A DNA stretch of 64,000 bases from Costus lasius (taxonomy: Eukaryota > Streptophyta > Magnoliopsida > Zingiberales > Costaceae). A program made the translations under genes and the position numbers. A model generated the notes under the pieces. That model was not told the DNA's origin and did no database searches. It saw nothing but the letters and a program-made list of their open reading frames with translations. Location: positions 86,774,665 through 86,838,664 of the forward strand of contig CM050453.2 of the NCBI GenBank assembly GCA_027563935.2, read 5' to 3'. Below, one piece after another: positions 1-10,212 of this stretch. How positions within the stretch are numbered: the stretch's first letter is position 1; each line of letters opens with the position of its first letter.

Positions 1-141
1 TCACCCCCCTGGTGATTTTAAAGGGGGAAGGAGAAGCTTCGTCGTCCACGCCCGATTCCTTCAAAACTGAAAGATCCGACCGGATAGCCCTAAGACAACG
101 GATAAGCGTTGTTTTTAGGCCGATCCGACCGGGGCATGACA
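1..141 (+). mobile_element. 3' end of a GC-rich LTR, cut by the window edge
   Basis: This stretch matches the last part of the LTRs ending at 2183, 2472 and 4268: the block with the 'ctgtttttaggccgatccga' theme, then a terminal TGACA-type end. It is followed at once by a primer-binding-site-like sequence (142-153). It is therefore the end of a 5' LTR whose start lies outside the window. Confidence 0.8.
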
Positions 142-789
142 ACAGGTATTAGAGGTAAAGATTCAGCCATGATGGTGAATCAGAAAGATCCGAGAGGCAA
201 CAACATCACCACCGGCGACAAGGAGTGTCGTCCTTCCAGGGCAGGGGCCCTGATGCCAACACCAGGGGGCGTTGATGCCAACGTCTGAGAGCGTTGATGC
301 CGGCGCCAGGGGCGTCGATGCCGATGTCTGGGGACATCAAGGGAGAGCTCTGTAAGAGCTGAGTGATTGTAACCAACGACAAGATTGCTGTGGGCCCATG
401 ACCCACAGGTCCGAGATTATCCTTGACAAAGTTTGGTGATGCAGGTTGCTGTAAGCATGATGACCCAGTACTTTAGACCGTGAACTCAATGGCCACAGGT
501 TGAGCGGAGCATCTGGGGAGATGCGCTATGGACGTGACCCTGTTTGCATTCAGTTCGGCGGGAGCACTATGGCGAGACGGCAGGGACACAGGAGGTCAGG
601 CAGAGCACCAGGGGGTGAACATGCAGCTTAGTTGTGTCAAGCCAAGGGGGCGCCAATTGCATGCCACATGGTGCAACAAACAATCATCGTCAGACTGAAG
701 ACAAGAGATGGAGGACATCAACATTGGAGAGCCAGTGTTCAGCGCGCATCGAACATCGAGGATGATGTTCAAATCAGGTGGGGGAGAAT
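142..789 (+). mobile_element. Internal region, copy 1, of a non-coding LTR element
   Basis: The region runs from a decayed iMet-type primer site (GGTATTAGAGG at 145) to a polypurine tract (about 776-787, AGGTGGGGGAGA) just before the next LTR. It is only about 650 bp and carries no gag or pol. It is close in sequence to 2473-3102, including a minisatellite of GATGCCGGCGCCAGGGGGC type at about 251-340. Primer site plus polypurine tract without coding capacity marks a non-autonomous element that would depend on proteins from a relative. The small open frames seen here are in GC-rich DNA and resemble nothing known. Confidence 0.75.
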
Positions 790-2183
790 TGTTAGGCCCG
801 GGTTCCCCCGGTTCGGCCCAAGCCCGAACCCAAGCCCAAACACAGGCCCAAAGAAGGGAGAAGCTTGGTCAACAATCAATGTTGACCTTAAACCAAATTG
901 CAGACGCGCGATTGCAGCGCCGTCTACCTCACGCAGGCGTTCTTCAGACGCGGACGCAGCGCGATCTCGTCCTGGTGGAAGAAGCGGAGGGCGACGACGT
1001 CTATGGCGTCGGACAAAGCAATGGCGGACGGCTTCGAGTCTTCGGGGCTTCGAATGTGGAAGGGACGCGGCATCGAGGACTCCTTCTCCGTCGGACGTGG
1101 ACGGGAGTTGGCGACACGAGATGCTTGATGGTGCGACCAGGTCGTCTCCGAAGAGTTCGGACGCGGAGGCAACTGAGCGACGGGCGTACCCTATATAGCT
1201 GCGGCGAGAGCAGCGAGAGAGGGGGACTCCACCAGGCGAGAAGAAGTGCCACCACCGGCGACGGTGAGGGCGCCGTCGCCCCTTCCAGAGCGGGGCTTTG
1301 ATGCCAACGCCGGCGGGCGTTGATGCCGGTGCTAGGGGGCACTGATGCCGGCGCCGGAGGGCCCCGATGCCGGCGTCAGGGGCGTCGACGGAGCGTTTGA
1401 GAGATAGAGCTTGTAGTCTGCGATGACCGGCGAGGGAGGGATGGGGGCACCGGCGGCGGGGGTCTTCGGCGATGAGAGAAGCTTGTAAGTTGATTTTGGT
1501 TAATAAACAGAGATTCCCTCCTATTTCCTTCCTTCCCCGATTCTTCTAACGGCGACGGGTTTCTGGCAGCAGACAGGTGCTAGGTCGGCGGCGACGGGGT
1601 GAGACGCAGGCGGCGCTCTCCCCTTGTCGATAGTCTTCTCTGGCGAGCTGCTGAGCGCGGCGGCGCTTGGCGGAGGGAAAACGACGCAGATGGGCGTCGA
1701 ACGAGCGGAGAAGAAAACGTTCTGATTTTGGGTCAAAATCGGAACCAAGGTAAAAGTCGGAAGCCGACGTCAGGCGGACGTCAGCTGAGATTTTGATAAG
1801 CGGCGCGGCGCGGCGCAGAACGAAATCTGAGGGCTGACGTTAGCAAGCGAGTGGCTGATGCAAGCAGGAGCCTAATTTTGACCGGGGTCAAAATTGGAGA
1901 AGGAGAAAGCGAAATCACGAAATCGATTTCGATTTGGCGTCTGACATCGACGTGACATCAGCGATCGAAATCGAGCGGCGGGAGACGGTAATCTATGGCT
2001 GAGGTCAACATCTATTTTGACCAGTGAGGTATAATTTCAATTAGGGTTTTCCAATCGTTTTTCTGATTTGGGGAAAAGAAATTGGCCGAAAACCCTAGAG
2101 GGTGCACGCTCTGGTGTTCCGTCGGACGGTCCCAAGACAACGGATAAGCACTGTTTTTAGGCCGATCCGACCGGGACGTGACA
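790..2183 (+). mobile_element. Full LTR of the GC-rich non-autonomous element
   Basis: It starts TGTTAGGCCC right after the polypurine tract and ends ACGTGACA, so it has TG...CA ends. It holds a TATA box (1192-1197, in CCTATATAGC), the GATGCCGGYGCC minisatellite (about 1296-1385) and a TTAATAAACAG polyadenylation-like signal near 1499-1509. It is about 230 bp longer than the LTR at 3103-4268, mostly from extra sequence around 1900-2035. The rest is highly similar. LTR identity is direct from repetition; promoter and poly(A) roles are inferred. Confidence 0.8.
1192..1197 (+). promoter_or_regulatory. TATA box in LTR
   Basis: CTATATAGC lies about 400 bp into the LTR and is repeated at 3441-3446 in the other copy. 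It fits the usual position of the U3 promoter. Activity is inferred. Confidence 0.55.
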
Positions 2184-2472
2184 GCTGACGTCAGGCGGAC
2201 GTCATCTGAGATTTTGATAAGCGGCGCGGCGTGGCGCGGAACGAAATCGGAGGGCTGACGTCAGCAAGCGAGTGGTTGACGCAAGCAGGAGCCTAATTTT
2301 GACCGGGGTCAAAATTGGAGAAGGAGATTGAATTAGGGTTTTTCGGACTTTCCTGATTTGGGGAAAGAAATTGGCCGGAAACCCTAGGGAGTTCGCGCAT
2401 CCGGTATTCTGCCGGACGGCTCTAAGAAGCGGATAAGCGCTGTTTTTAGGCCGATCCGACCGAGGCGTGACA
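2184..2472 (+). mobile_element. 5'-truncated LTR abutting the previous LTR
   Basis: This repeats the last ~290 bp of the LTR (compare from about 1764 in the LTR at 790-2183) and ends GGCGTGACA. It is followed by a good primer site. Its first base directly follows the end of another LTR, so LTR 3' ends occur twice in a row. This looks like a product of unequal recombination between tandem copies or of insertion plus deletion. Confidence 0.75.
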
Positions 2473-3102
2473 ACAGGTATCAGAGCTAAAAGATTCAGTC
2501 ATGATGGTGAATCAGAAAGATCCGAAAGGCAACACCATCACCGCCGGCGACAAGGAGTGTCGTCCTTCCAGGGCAGGGGCCCTGATGCCAACACCAGGGG
2601 GTGTTGATGCCAACACCTAAGGGCGTTGATGCCGGCGCCAGGGGGCGTCAATGCCGGTGTCAGGGGACATCGAGGTTCAGTTGAGTTCAGCAAAGATGGT
2701 GAAGCAAGATTATTGTGGGCTCATGACCCACAGGTCCGAGATTATCCTTGACAAGTTTGTTGATGCAGGTTGCTGTAAGCATGATGATCCAGTGCATTAG
2801 ACCGTGAACTCAACGAACGCTGGTTGAGCGGAGCATCTGGGGAGATGCGTTATGGACGTGACCCTGCTTGTATCGAGTTGGGCAGAGCACTATGGCATGA
2901 GACGGTTGGGACACAGGAGGTCAGGCAGAGCACCAGGGGGTGAATATGCGGCTTAGTTGTGTTAAGTCAAGGGGGCGCCAATTCCATGCAGCGTGGTTCA
3001 GAAACATTCATCATCAGACTGGAGATAGGAGGTGGAGGACATGAATATTGGAGAGCCAATATCGAACATCGAGGACGATGTTCAAATCAGGTGGGGGAGT
3101 AT
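2473..3102 (+). mobile_element. Internal region, copy 2, of the non-coding LTR element
   Basis: It begins with a near-perfect primer site for initiator Met tRNA (GGTATCAGAGC, 2476-2486) and ends with a polypurine tract (3089-3100). It is only 630 bp long. It is similar throughout to 142-789, including the minisatellite (about 2584-2675) and a block around 2700-2950. There is no gag or pol. It is the interior of a small non-autonomous LTR element. Confidence 0.8.
2476..2486 (+). promoter_or_regulatory. tRNA-iMet primer binding site
   Basis: GGTATCAGAGC begins three bases after the LTR end. This is the standard plant LTR-retrotransposon primer site complementary to the 3' end of initiator tRNA-Met. 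Confidence 0.85.
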
Positions 3103-4268
3103 TGTCAGGCCTGGTTCGGGCCGGTCCGGCCCAAGCCCGAACACAGGTCCAAACCCAAGCCCAAAGCCCGCAACAGGAGAAAGCGATTTGGGAGCCCGAT
3201 CTCGGAGTCAAGATTGGGTCAATGCCCAATCGAGAAGTTGGATACGGCGGCATCCTCGCGGACAAAGCAAAGGCGGACGGCTTTGAGTCTTCGGGGCTTC
3301 GAATGCGGAAGGGACGCGGCATCGAGGACTCCTTCTCCGTCGGACGCAGACGGGAGTTGGCGACATGAGATGCTTGATGGTGCAACCAGGTCGTCTCCAA
3401 AGAGTTCGGACGCGGAGGCAACCGAGCGACGGGCGTACCCTATATAGCTGCGGCGAGAGCAGCGAGAAGGGGGGACTCCACCAGGAGAGAAGGAGTGCCA
3501 CCACCGGCGACGGCGAGGGCGCCGGCGGGCGTTGATGCCGGTGCCAGGGAGCACCGATGCCGGTGCCGGAAGGCGTCGATGCCGGCGCCGGAGGGTGTCG
3601 ACAGAGTGTTTGAGAGAGAGAGCTTGTAGTCGGCGATGACCGGCGTGGGAGGGATGGGGGCACCGGCGGCGGGGGTCGTCGGCGACGAGAGAAGCTTGTA
3701 AGTTGATTTTGGTTAATAAACAGAGCTTCCCTCCTATTTCCTTCCTTCCCCGATTCTTCTAACGCCGACGGGTTTCTGGCAGCAGACAGGTGCTAGGTCG
3801 GCGGCGACGGGGTGAGACGCAGGCGGCGCTCTCCCCTTGTCGATAGTCTTCTCCGGCGAGCTGCTGAGCACGGCGGCGCTTGGCGGAGGGAAAACGACGC
3901 AGACAAGCGTCGAACGAGCGGAGAAGAAAATGTTCTGATTTTGACTGGGTCAAAATCGGAATCAGGGTAAAAGTCGGAAGCCGACATCAGGCGGACGTCA
4001 GCTGAGATTTTGATAAGCGGCGCGGCGTGGCTCGGAACGAAATCGGACGGCTGACGTCAGCAAGCGAGTGGCTGACGCAAGGAGGAGCCTAATTTTGACC
4101 GAGGTCAAAATTGGAGAAGGAGATTGAATTAGGGTTTTCTGGACTTTCCTGATTTGGGGAAAGAAATTGGCTGGAAACCCTAGGGAGTTCGCGCATCCGG
4201 TATTCCGCCAGACGGCTCTAAGAAGCGGATAAGCGCTGTTTTTAGGCCGATCCGACCAGGGCGTGACA
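3103..4268 (+). mobile_element. 3' LTR of the GC-rich non-autonomous element
   Basis: It starts TGTCAGGCC after the polypurine tract and ends GGCGTGACA; 1166 bp. The TATA box is at 3441-3446, the minisatellite at about 3530-3602, and TTAATAAACAG at about 3712-3722. The base after its end is inside a plastid rpoB sequence, so this element, or the tandem array it belongs to, inserted into the plastid-derived DNA. The far flank is outside the window, so a target-site duplication cannot be checked. Confidence 0.85.
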
Positions 4269-4641
4269 CTATGGATCCCCAATGGTCAATCTTCGCATGA
4301 ATGGCTATGGATCCAATAAGTCCAACATTGATCCCTTCCGACGTGTCAATTGGACAAATACGTCCATAGTGGCTAGGATAAATATCTCGTATCCGAAAAC
4401 TAGCAGTTCGCCCTGTCAATCCTCCAGGACCCAAATAACTCAATTTTCGCCCATGAATGATTTGTGTCAATGGATTAGATCAACCCAAATAAAGGATGTA
4501 GGCTAAAAAACGATTCATAAGTGGTTCTTAATGATGTTGAAGTTACCAAATTTTGAGGAGTTGGTATCAATTTATGCCGAATTGTTCCAGATATCTTTTT
4601 CTAAACGAACAAGAGCCAATCCGAATTGATCCTATAGCAGA
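4269..4641 (-). pseudogene. rpoB: Plastid rpoB fragment (RNA polymerase beta subunit)
   Basis: The minus strand encodes [20 protein letters not shown], then [20 protein letters not shown] and [17 protein letters not shown] (from 4470 downward), the conserved middle of the plastid beta subunit. Upstream of 4470, pieces of [15 protein letters not shown] and [14 protein letters not shown] can be read in shifting frames, so indels have broken it. Only about 120 codons of a protein of over 1000 residues remain. It is cut on one side by the LTR at 4268 and on the other by the junction with ycf1. It is non-functional and of plastid origin. Confidence 0.9.
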
Positions 4642-4650
4642 TCTGCTATA
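4633..4650. repeat. 18-bp perfect palindrome at the rpoB/ycf1 junction
   Basis: TATAGCAGATCTGCTATA reads the same on both strands. The rpoB part (minus strand) and the ycf1 part (plus strand) meet here. A palindrome at an inverted joint suggests joining or fold-back through short inverted homology. Confidence 0.7.
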
Positions 4651-5992
4651 ATTATTCGTGATTATCTGGAAGAAATTGATACGCATAAAAATCTGGATAG
4701 GAAATATTTTCATTGTAGAATTCTTCATTTTAACCTTAGAAAAAATATCAATATTAAGGAATGGACTAATATGCATATTGGTACCAAATTTGATAAAAAT
4801 ACTAAGACAAAAAAAAATGAATATTAAAAAATTTTAAAAAAGATTTTTTTTCTTACGATTCAGCAAGAAATTAATCTATCCAATAAAAAAAAGGATTGGA
4901 TATGAATGAATCGAGAAAGAGTTTATTGTACCACATCAAATCTAGAACTTTGGTTCTTCCGAGAATTTGTGTTACCTTTTGTTGCATATAAGATGAAACC
5001 GTGGATCATACCAATCAAATTACTTTTTTCTAATATTTATTATTAAGAAAATGAAAAAAATATTAGTCAAAATAAAAACATCAAAGATTCTATAAAAATA
5101 GAATTTACAAATTCTAACCAAGAAAAAAAAGAAGAAGAGGCAAATCTTGTATTTGTATAAGATCTACGAAAAGAAAGCCAAAAGAAATATCCTCAAGAGG
5201 ATTACACGAGACCAGACATTAAAAAGGGTAAAAAGAAAAAAAATCTAAGAAAAACAAGGAAAGAGAACTAGATTTGTTCCTAAAAAATATTTTATTTTTC
5301 AATTAAGATGGGATAACTCCTTGAATCAAAAAATGATCAATAATATCAAAGTATATTGTCTCCCACTTAGATTAATAAATCCAAGGGAAATTGCTATATC
5401 CTCGATTCAACGAAGAGAGGTGCATCTGGATGTAATGCTGATTCAGAAAGATCTAGTTCTTACGCAATTGATAAAAAAAGGAACATTTATTATCGAACCA
5501 ATTCGTCTATCTCTAAGAAGGGATGGAAAATACATTATATATCAAACCATAGGTATTTCATTGGTCGATAAGAGTAAACATCAAATTAATAGAAAATACA
5601 TAAAAAATAGATATGTCGATAAGAATAATAAATCCATTGGACGACATGGCAATAAGTTTGTGAATGGTTATGAAGATTATTATGATTTCCTTGTTCCTGA
5701 AAATATTCTATCTCCTAAACGTCCTAGAGAATTGATAATTGTAATTTGTTTCAACTCTCATAGTTGGAATGTTGTGAATAGAAATCTAGTATTTTGTAAT
5801 GAAAACAACATAAGAAACTCTGCACAATTTTTGAATGGGGACAAACGTCTTAATACAGATCCAAATATATTCATTAAATGTAAGTTTTTTCTTTGGCCCA
5901 ATCACCGATTAGAAGATTTAGCTGGTCTAGTATTTTGTAATGAAAACAACATAAGAAACTCTGCACAATTTCAGTATGTCAAGGATACATAA
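4651..5992 (+). pseudogene. ycf1: Plastid ycf1 (Tic214) 3' portion
   Basis: The open frame at 5321-5992 carries the C-terminal part of plastid Ycf1, a subunit of the inner-envelope protein import complex: [42 protein letters not shown] and [13 protein letters not shown]. Upstream, 4660-5320 shows the preceding part in broken frames, including pieces like [16 protein letters not shown] and [11 protein letters not shown] 45-bp segment (5786-5830) is copied again at 5927-5971 and replaces what should be unique sequence before the end, so the last residues are abnormal. It lacks the 5' two thirds and is not functional. Confidence 0.9.
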
Positions 5993-6043
5993 ATATCCAC
6001 GATTTAGAATTATTTAATAGTATACTATATTGTATATCATATA

Positions 6044-6046
<3 letters not shown>

Positions 6047-6090
<44 letters not shown>
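6047..6090. repeat. (TA)22 microsatellite
   Basis: There are 22 uninterrupted TA dinucleotides in an AT-rich spacer between ycf1 and rps15. The plastid ycf1-rps15 spacer is normally AT-rich; the long run probably grew after transfer to the nucleus. Confidence 0.9.
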
Positions 6091-6097
<7 letters not shown>

Positions 6098-6272
6098 ACT
6101 ATAACCATTCATTATAATAACTATGACTCTTCATTATATATATTAACTATATATTTAATTTATTATATTGTATATAACTATTTATAACTATGACATAAAC
6201 ATAACATAATATAATAATTATTTTCTGATCCGTAAAATCCATGGAGAAGAAAAAACAAGAGAAAAAAAATTT

Positions 6273-6543
6273 ATTATAAAAAATTCATTCATTTCACTTA
6301 TTACACAAGAAGAAAAAGAAGAAAACAAGGGTTCTGTTGAATTTCAAATATTTAGTTTCACCAATAAGATACGAAGACTTACTTCATATTTGGAATTGCA
6401 CAAAAAGACTTTTTATCACAAAAGGTCTACAAAAAATTCTAGGAAAATGTCGACGTATGCTGGCTTATTTGTCAAAGAAAAATGGAGTGCGTTATAAGAA
6501 ATTAATTGATCAGTTGGATATTCGGGAGCCCAAAAATCGCTAA
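6273..6543 (+). pseudogene. rps15: Plastid rps15 pseudogene (30S ribosomal protein S15)
   Basis: The first codons of S15 can be read from 6273, but the start codon is ATT instead of ATG. The [15 protein letters not shown] part is in one frame. A one-base shift near 6405 moves to the frame of 6337-6543, which ends [15 protein letters not shown] and [11 protein letters not shown] followed by a stop. Length and position (between ycf1 and ndhH) match the plastid gene. Loss of start and frame make it non-functional. Confidence 0.9.
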
Positions 6544-6641
6544 TTTACTTGTTTGAATTAGTAGTTATTAGATTTTTTATTTTGATGAACCTCCTTTTTT
6601 TTTGAGGAATTCATCAAATAATGAATTAAGGAAGAAAAGAT

Positions 6642-7817
6642 ATGACTGTATCAGCTATAAAATAAGATTTCATGATAGTTAATAGGGTCCTCACCACTCA
6701 TCAATGCATGGTGTTCTTCGACTCATCGTTACTCTCTATGGTGAAGATGTTATTGATTGTGAACACATATTGAGCTATTTACACAGGGGGATGGAAAAAA
6801 TAGCAGAAAATCGAACAATTATACAATATTTGCCTTATGTAACACGTTGGGATTATTTAGCTACTATGTTCACAGAAGCAATAACGTTAAATGCACTAGA
6901 ACAACTCAAAAATGTTCAAATACCTAAAAGAGCTAGTTATATCAGAGTCATTATGTTGGATCTGAGTCGTATAGCTTCTCATTTGTTATGGCTTGGACCT
7001 TTTATGACAGATATCGGTCCGCAGACTCCCCTTTTCTATATTTTCAGAGTTAGCAAATTGATATATGATTTTTTGAAGGCACCACAAGCATGCGAATGAG
7101 GCATAATTATTTTCGCGTAGGAGGAGTAGTTGCTGATCTACCTTATAGCTGGATAGATAAATGTTTAGATTTTTGCAATTATTTTGGGGGAGGAATTATT
7201 GAATATCAAAAACTATTACACGAAATCCCATTTTTTTGGAGCAGGTCGAAGGGGTGGGCATTATTGGTGGAGAGGAAACAATAAATTGGGGTTTATCAGG
7301 ACCAATGTTACGAGCTTCTGGAACACAATGGGATCTTTGTAAAATTGATAATGAGTGTTACAATGAATTCGATTGGTAAATCCAATGGCAAAAAGAAGGA
7401 GATTCATTGGCTCGTTATTTAGTACGAATCGGTGAAATGAGGGAATCCATAAAAATTATTCAACAGGCTCTAGAAGGAATTCCTGGAGGACCCTATGAAA
7501 ATTTAGAAGTCTGACGTTTTGATAGAATAAAAAATTCTGAATGGAATGATTTTGAATATAGATTTATTAGTAAAAAACCTTCACCCAATTTTGAATTGTC
7601 AAAACAAGAACTATACGTGAGAGTAGAAGCCCCAAAAGTGGAATTAGGAATTTATTTGATAGGAGATAATAGCGTTTTCCCTTGGAGATGGAAAATTCGT
7701 CCACCTGGTTTTACAAATTTGCAAATTCTTCCTCAACTAGTTAAAAGAATGAAATTGGCTGATATCATGACGATACTAGGTAGTATAGATATCATTATGG
7801 GAGAAGTTGATCGTTGA
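6642..7817 (+). pseudogene. ndhH: Plastid ndhH pseudogene (NDH complex 49-kDa subunit)
   Basis: ATG at 6642 is in the expected place, but stops follow. Recognisable blocks are [37 protein letters not shown] and [18 protein letters not shown] (6704-7080), then [11 protein letters not shown] after a frameshift near 7090. [16 protein letters not shown] lies around 7460-7511, and [13 protein letters not shown] and [20 protein letters not shown] at the end. The native stop TGA is at 7815-7817, one base before ndhA, as in plastids. Several frameshifts and stops make it a pseudogene. Confidence 0.93.
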
Positions 7818-7818
7818 A

Positions 7819-8364
7819 ATGATAATTGATACCACAGAAGTACAAACTATCAATTCTTTTTCTACATCGGAATCCTTAAAAGAGGTATATGGACTCATAT
7901 GGATCTTTGTACCTATTTTGACCCTTATATTAGGAATTACAATAGGGGTACTAGTAATTGTGCGGTTAGAAAGAGAAATATCGGTAGTGATACAACAAAG
8001 TATTGGACCGGAATATGCTAGCCCCTTGGGAATTCTTCAAGCTCCGATGGGTGGAACTAAACTAGAGGACCTTCTCCTGTCTAGAGGAAATGTTCGTTTG
8101 TTTAGTAGTATTGGACCGTCTATAGTTGTCATATCAATTCTACTAAGTTATTTAGTAATTCTTTTTGGTATTGCCTCGTTTTAGCCGATCTCAGTATAGG
8201 TGTTTCTTTATGGATCGCCATTTCAAGTATTGCTCCTATTAGACTTCTTATGTCAGGATATGGATTGAATAGTAAATATTCCTTTTCAGGTGGTCTGTGA
8301 GCTGCTGCTCAATCTTTTAGTTATGAAATATCATTAACTCTATGTGTGTTATCAATATCTTTAC
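7819..8364 (+). pseudogene. ndhA: Plastid ndhA exon 1 pseudogene (NDH subunit 1)
   Basis: The frame opens at 7819 with MIIDTTEVQ and shows the hydrophobic stretch [18 protein letters not shown], then [13 protein letters not shown] and [20 protein letters not shown] stop at 8182-8184 and a frame change follow. The rest of exon 1 is still legible ([22 protein letters not shown], then LRAAAQS- and LCVLSIS-like). Exon 1 ends at 8364 before a group II intron start. An internal change ([20 protein letters not shown]) shows small indels. Exon 2 is absent from the window. Confidence 0.92.
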
Positions 8365-8500
8365 GTTTGATTCGTTGAAGATGAACTTTATACTTCATTC
8401 TTCGTTCCTAGAAGTAAAGGAAAGAAGTTGAATGGAACGAATAGATATTTTTTATTCATCATTTAGGTCAATGAGTCGGATAGTTATATGAGTGAAACAA
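8365..8500 (+). other. 5' part of the ndhA group II intron
   Basis: The sequence after exon 1 starts GTTTGATTCG, close to the group II intron start GTGCG, and stays plastid-like to about 8495. After that it changes into the tRNA-bearing repeat unit. The exact edge is an estimate. Confidence 0.6.
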
Positions 8501-8992
8501 AATAACAATCTTGGACTATATAGTGGTTGATAAAAAAGAATTGATATTGAATCCCTAGGAAACTAAAAGGAAAAAGTGTCAACTTAAAAAAGAGAGAACG
8601 AGATATTGAATCCCAAGGTAAAAAAAAAGAAAGATGTGTCAACTTAAAAAAGGGAGAGAGATCTAAAGATCTAAAAATTGAGTGCAAAATGTTATATTGA
8701 GTTTTAGAAAAAATTGAAGCAAATTGATTGCAATTGGTGTTAGATTAATTAATTGATAATAATAAGATTGCATTTATAGAAGGGTTTTCCATCTATGAAA
8801 ACATTTGTTTGACTTAGGAGATCATGCATAACTATCATAGAAATATAGAATCATCGAATGTGAGTATCAAACTTGATATTACTATCTCAAATAGGTGAGA
8901 TTTCTTAATAAGCATGCTTATGGCATATAGATTTTCCCGGAGGTTCATTACATGGATTCATGAATGCATTTTATCCCCTTCTTAATAGTGAA

Positions 8993-9065
8993 GGGGATGT
9001 TGCTCAAATAGTAGAGCGCTCACTTTGCATGCGAGAGGCACAGGGTTTGATCCCCCACATCTCCA
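8993..9065 (+). pseudogene. tRNA-Ala(UGC) relic 1 (best preserved)
   Basis: The 73 nt fold as a tRNA. Acceptor GGGGATG pairs with CATCTCC (one G-U), D-stem GCTC/GAGC is intact, and the anticodon loop TTTGCAT gives UGC. The anticodon stem has one A-C mismatch. The T-stem has two mismatches and the T-loop reads TTTGATC, with C56 changed to T. It resembles nuclear tRNA-Ala and not plastid trnA, which has an intron. Loss of C56 and the stem mismatches suggest it is not functional. Confidence 0.8.
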
Positions 9066-9600
9066 AAAAGTTGTTCTTACCACTATACAATGGTTAATAA
9101 AAAGTCATGACATTGAATCCCAAGGTAACTAAAAGGTGGAAAAGTCAACTTAAAAAAGAGAGAGCGAGAGAGATCTATCTATCTAAGAATTGAATTCAAC
9201 CCAATATATCTTATGCTAATTATAGAACCATTACTTAATGGACGATTTAGAACCCCATATACCTTTTGCTAGTTATAGAACCATGTCAGCATGCAAAATG
9301 TTATATAGATTTATAGAGAAAATCGAACCAAATGGATTGCAGTAGGTGTTGGATGAATTAATTGATAATAATAAGCCTGCATTTATAAAAAGGTTTTCCA
9401 TCCATGAAAACATTTGTTTGAGTTAGGAGATCGTGCATAACTATCATAGAAATAGAGAATCATCGCATATGAGTAGCAAAATTGATATTACAGCTCAAAC
9501 ATGTGAGACTTCATAATAAGGATGCTTAAGGCATGTAGATTTCTCCTGAGTGTGAATACATGCATCCTTGGATGCGTTTATTCCCCTTCTTAATAGTGCA

Positions 9601-9672
9601 CTGGATGTAGCTCAACCGTAGAGAGCTCACTTTGCTTGCGAGAGGCATGGATTTTGATCCCCAACATCTCCA
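9601..9672 (+). pseudogene. tRNA-Ala relic 2
   Basis: It begins CTGGATGTAGCTC and ends CATCTCCA at the equivalent place in the next unit. The acceptor start is changed, the D-arm is altered and the anticodon loop reads TTTGCTT. The T-loop again has TTTGATC. Pseudogene. Confidence 0.75.
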
Positions 9673-9915
9673 AGAAGTTGTTCTAGGACATTATAGTTGA
9701 TAATAAAATGACGACATTGAATCCCAAGGTAACAAAAAGAAAGAAGTGTGCATAACTATCAAAGAAGTAGAGAATCATCGAATGTGAGTATCAAAATTGA
9801 TATTACGGCTCAAATAGGTGAGACTTCATATTAAGCATGCATAATGCATATTGATTTCCCTGAAGGGTGATTACATGGATTCATGAATGCGTTTTATCCC
9901 TTTCTTAATTGTGAA

Positions 9916-9952
9916 GGGGATGTAACACAAATGATAGAGTGCTTGTTTTGCA
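9916..9952 (+). pseudogene. tRNA-Ala relic 3, 3' half deleted
   Basis: GGGGATGTAACACAAATGATAGAG continues only to the anticodon loop (TTTTGCA). It then joins unit sequence (GTTGGTGTTA) that in unit 1 follows GATTGCA. The shared TTGCA at the joint marks the deletion point. Confidence 0.75.
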
Positions 9953-10212
9953 GTTGGTGTTAAGATGAATTAATTGATAATAATAAGCTTGCATTTATAG
10001 AAGGGTTTTCCATCTTTGAAAACATTAGTTTGACTTAGGAGATCGTGCATAACTAGCATAGAAATAGAGAATCATCGAATGTGAGTATCAAAATTTATAT
10101 TACTATCTCAAATGGGTGAGATTTCAAAATAAGCATGCTTAAGACATAGATTTTCCTGGAGGTTAATTACATGGATTCATAAAATGCATTATATCCCTTT
10201 TTTAATAGAGAA

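Larger units (their letters stand above)
4269..8500. other. Nuclear insertion of plastid DNA (NUPT), composite
   Basis: About 4.2 kb resembles angiosperm plastid DNA but is full of stops and frameshifts. The order on the plus strand is ycf1 3' end, rps15, ndhH, ndhA exon 1 and part of its group II intron. This is the order of the plastid small single-copy region. A fragment of rpoB, normally in the large single-copy region, is joined to ycf1 in opposite orientation at about 4641. The right edge, near 8500, is where the similarity seems to pass into the tRNA repeat units. The left edge is cut by an LTR element. Confidence 0.85.

Noticed and set aside
632..1342. Several overlapping open frames of 76-197 codons in the GC-rich region
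   Set aside because: They lie across LTR and interior sequence, are Arg/Ser/Pro-rich in all frames and are not conserved as frames in the second copy at 2959-3663. Composition explains them.
4269..8364. Functional plastid genes or a plastid genome contig
   Set aside because: All are broken by frameshifts and stops and flanked by nuclear retroelements; rpoB is joined to ycf1, unlike normal plastomes.
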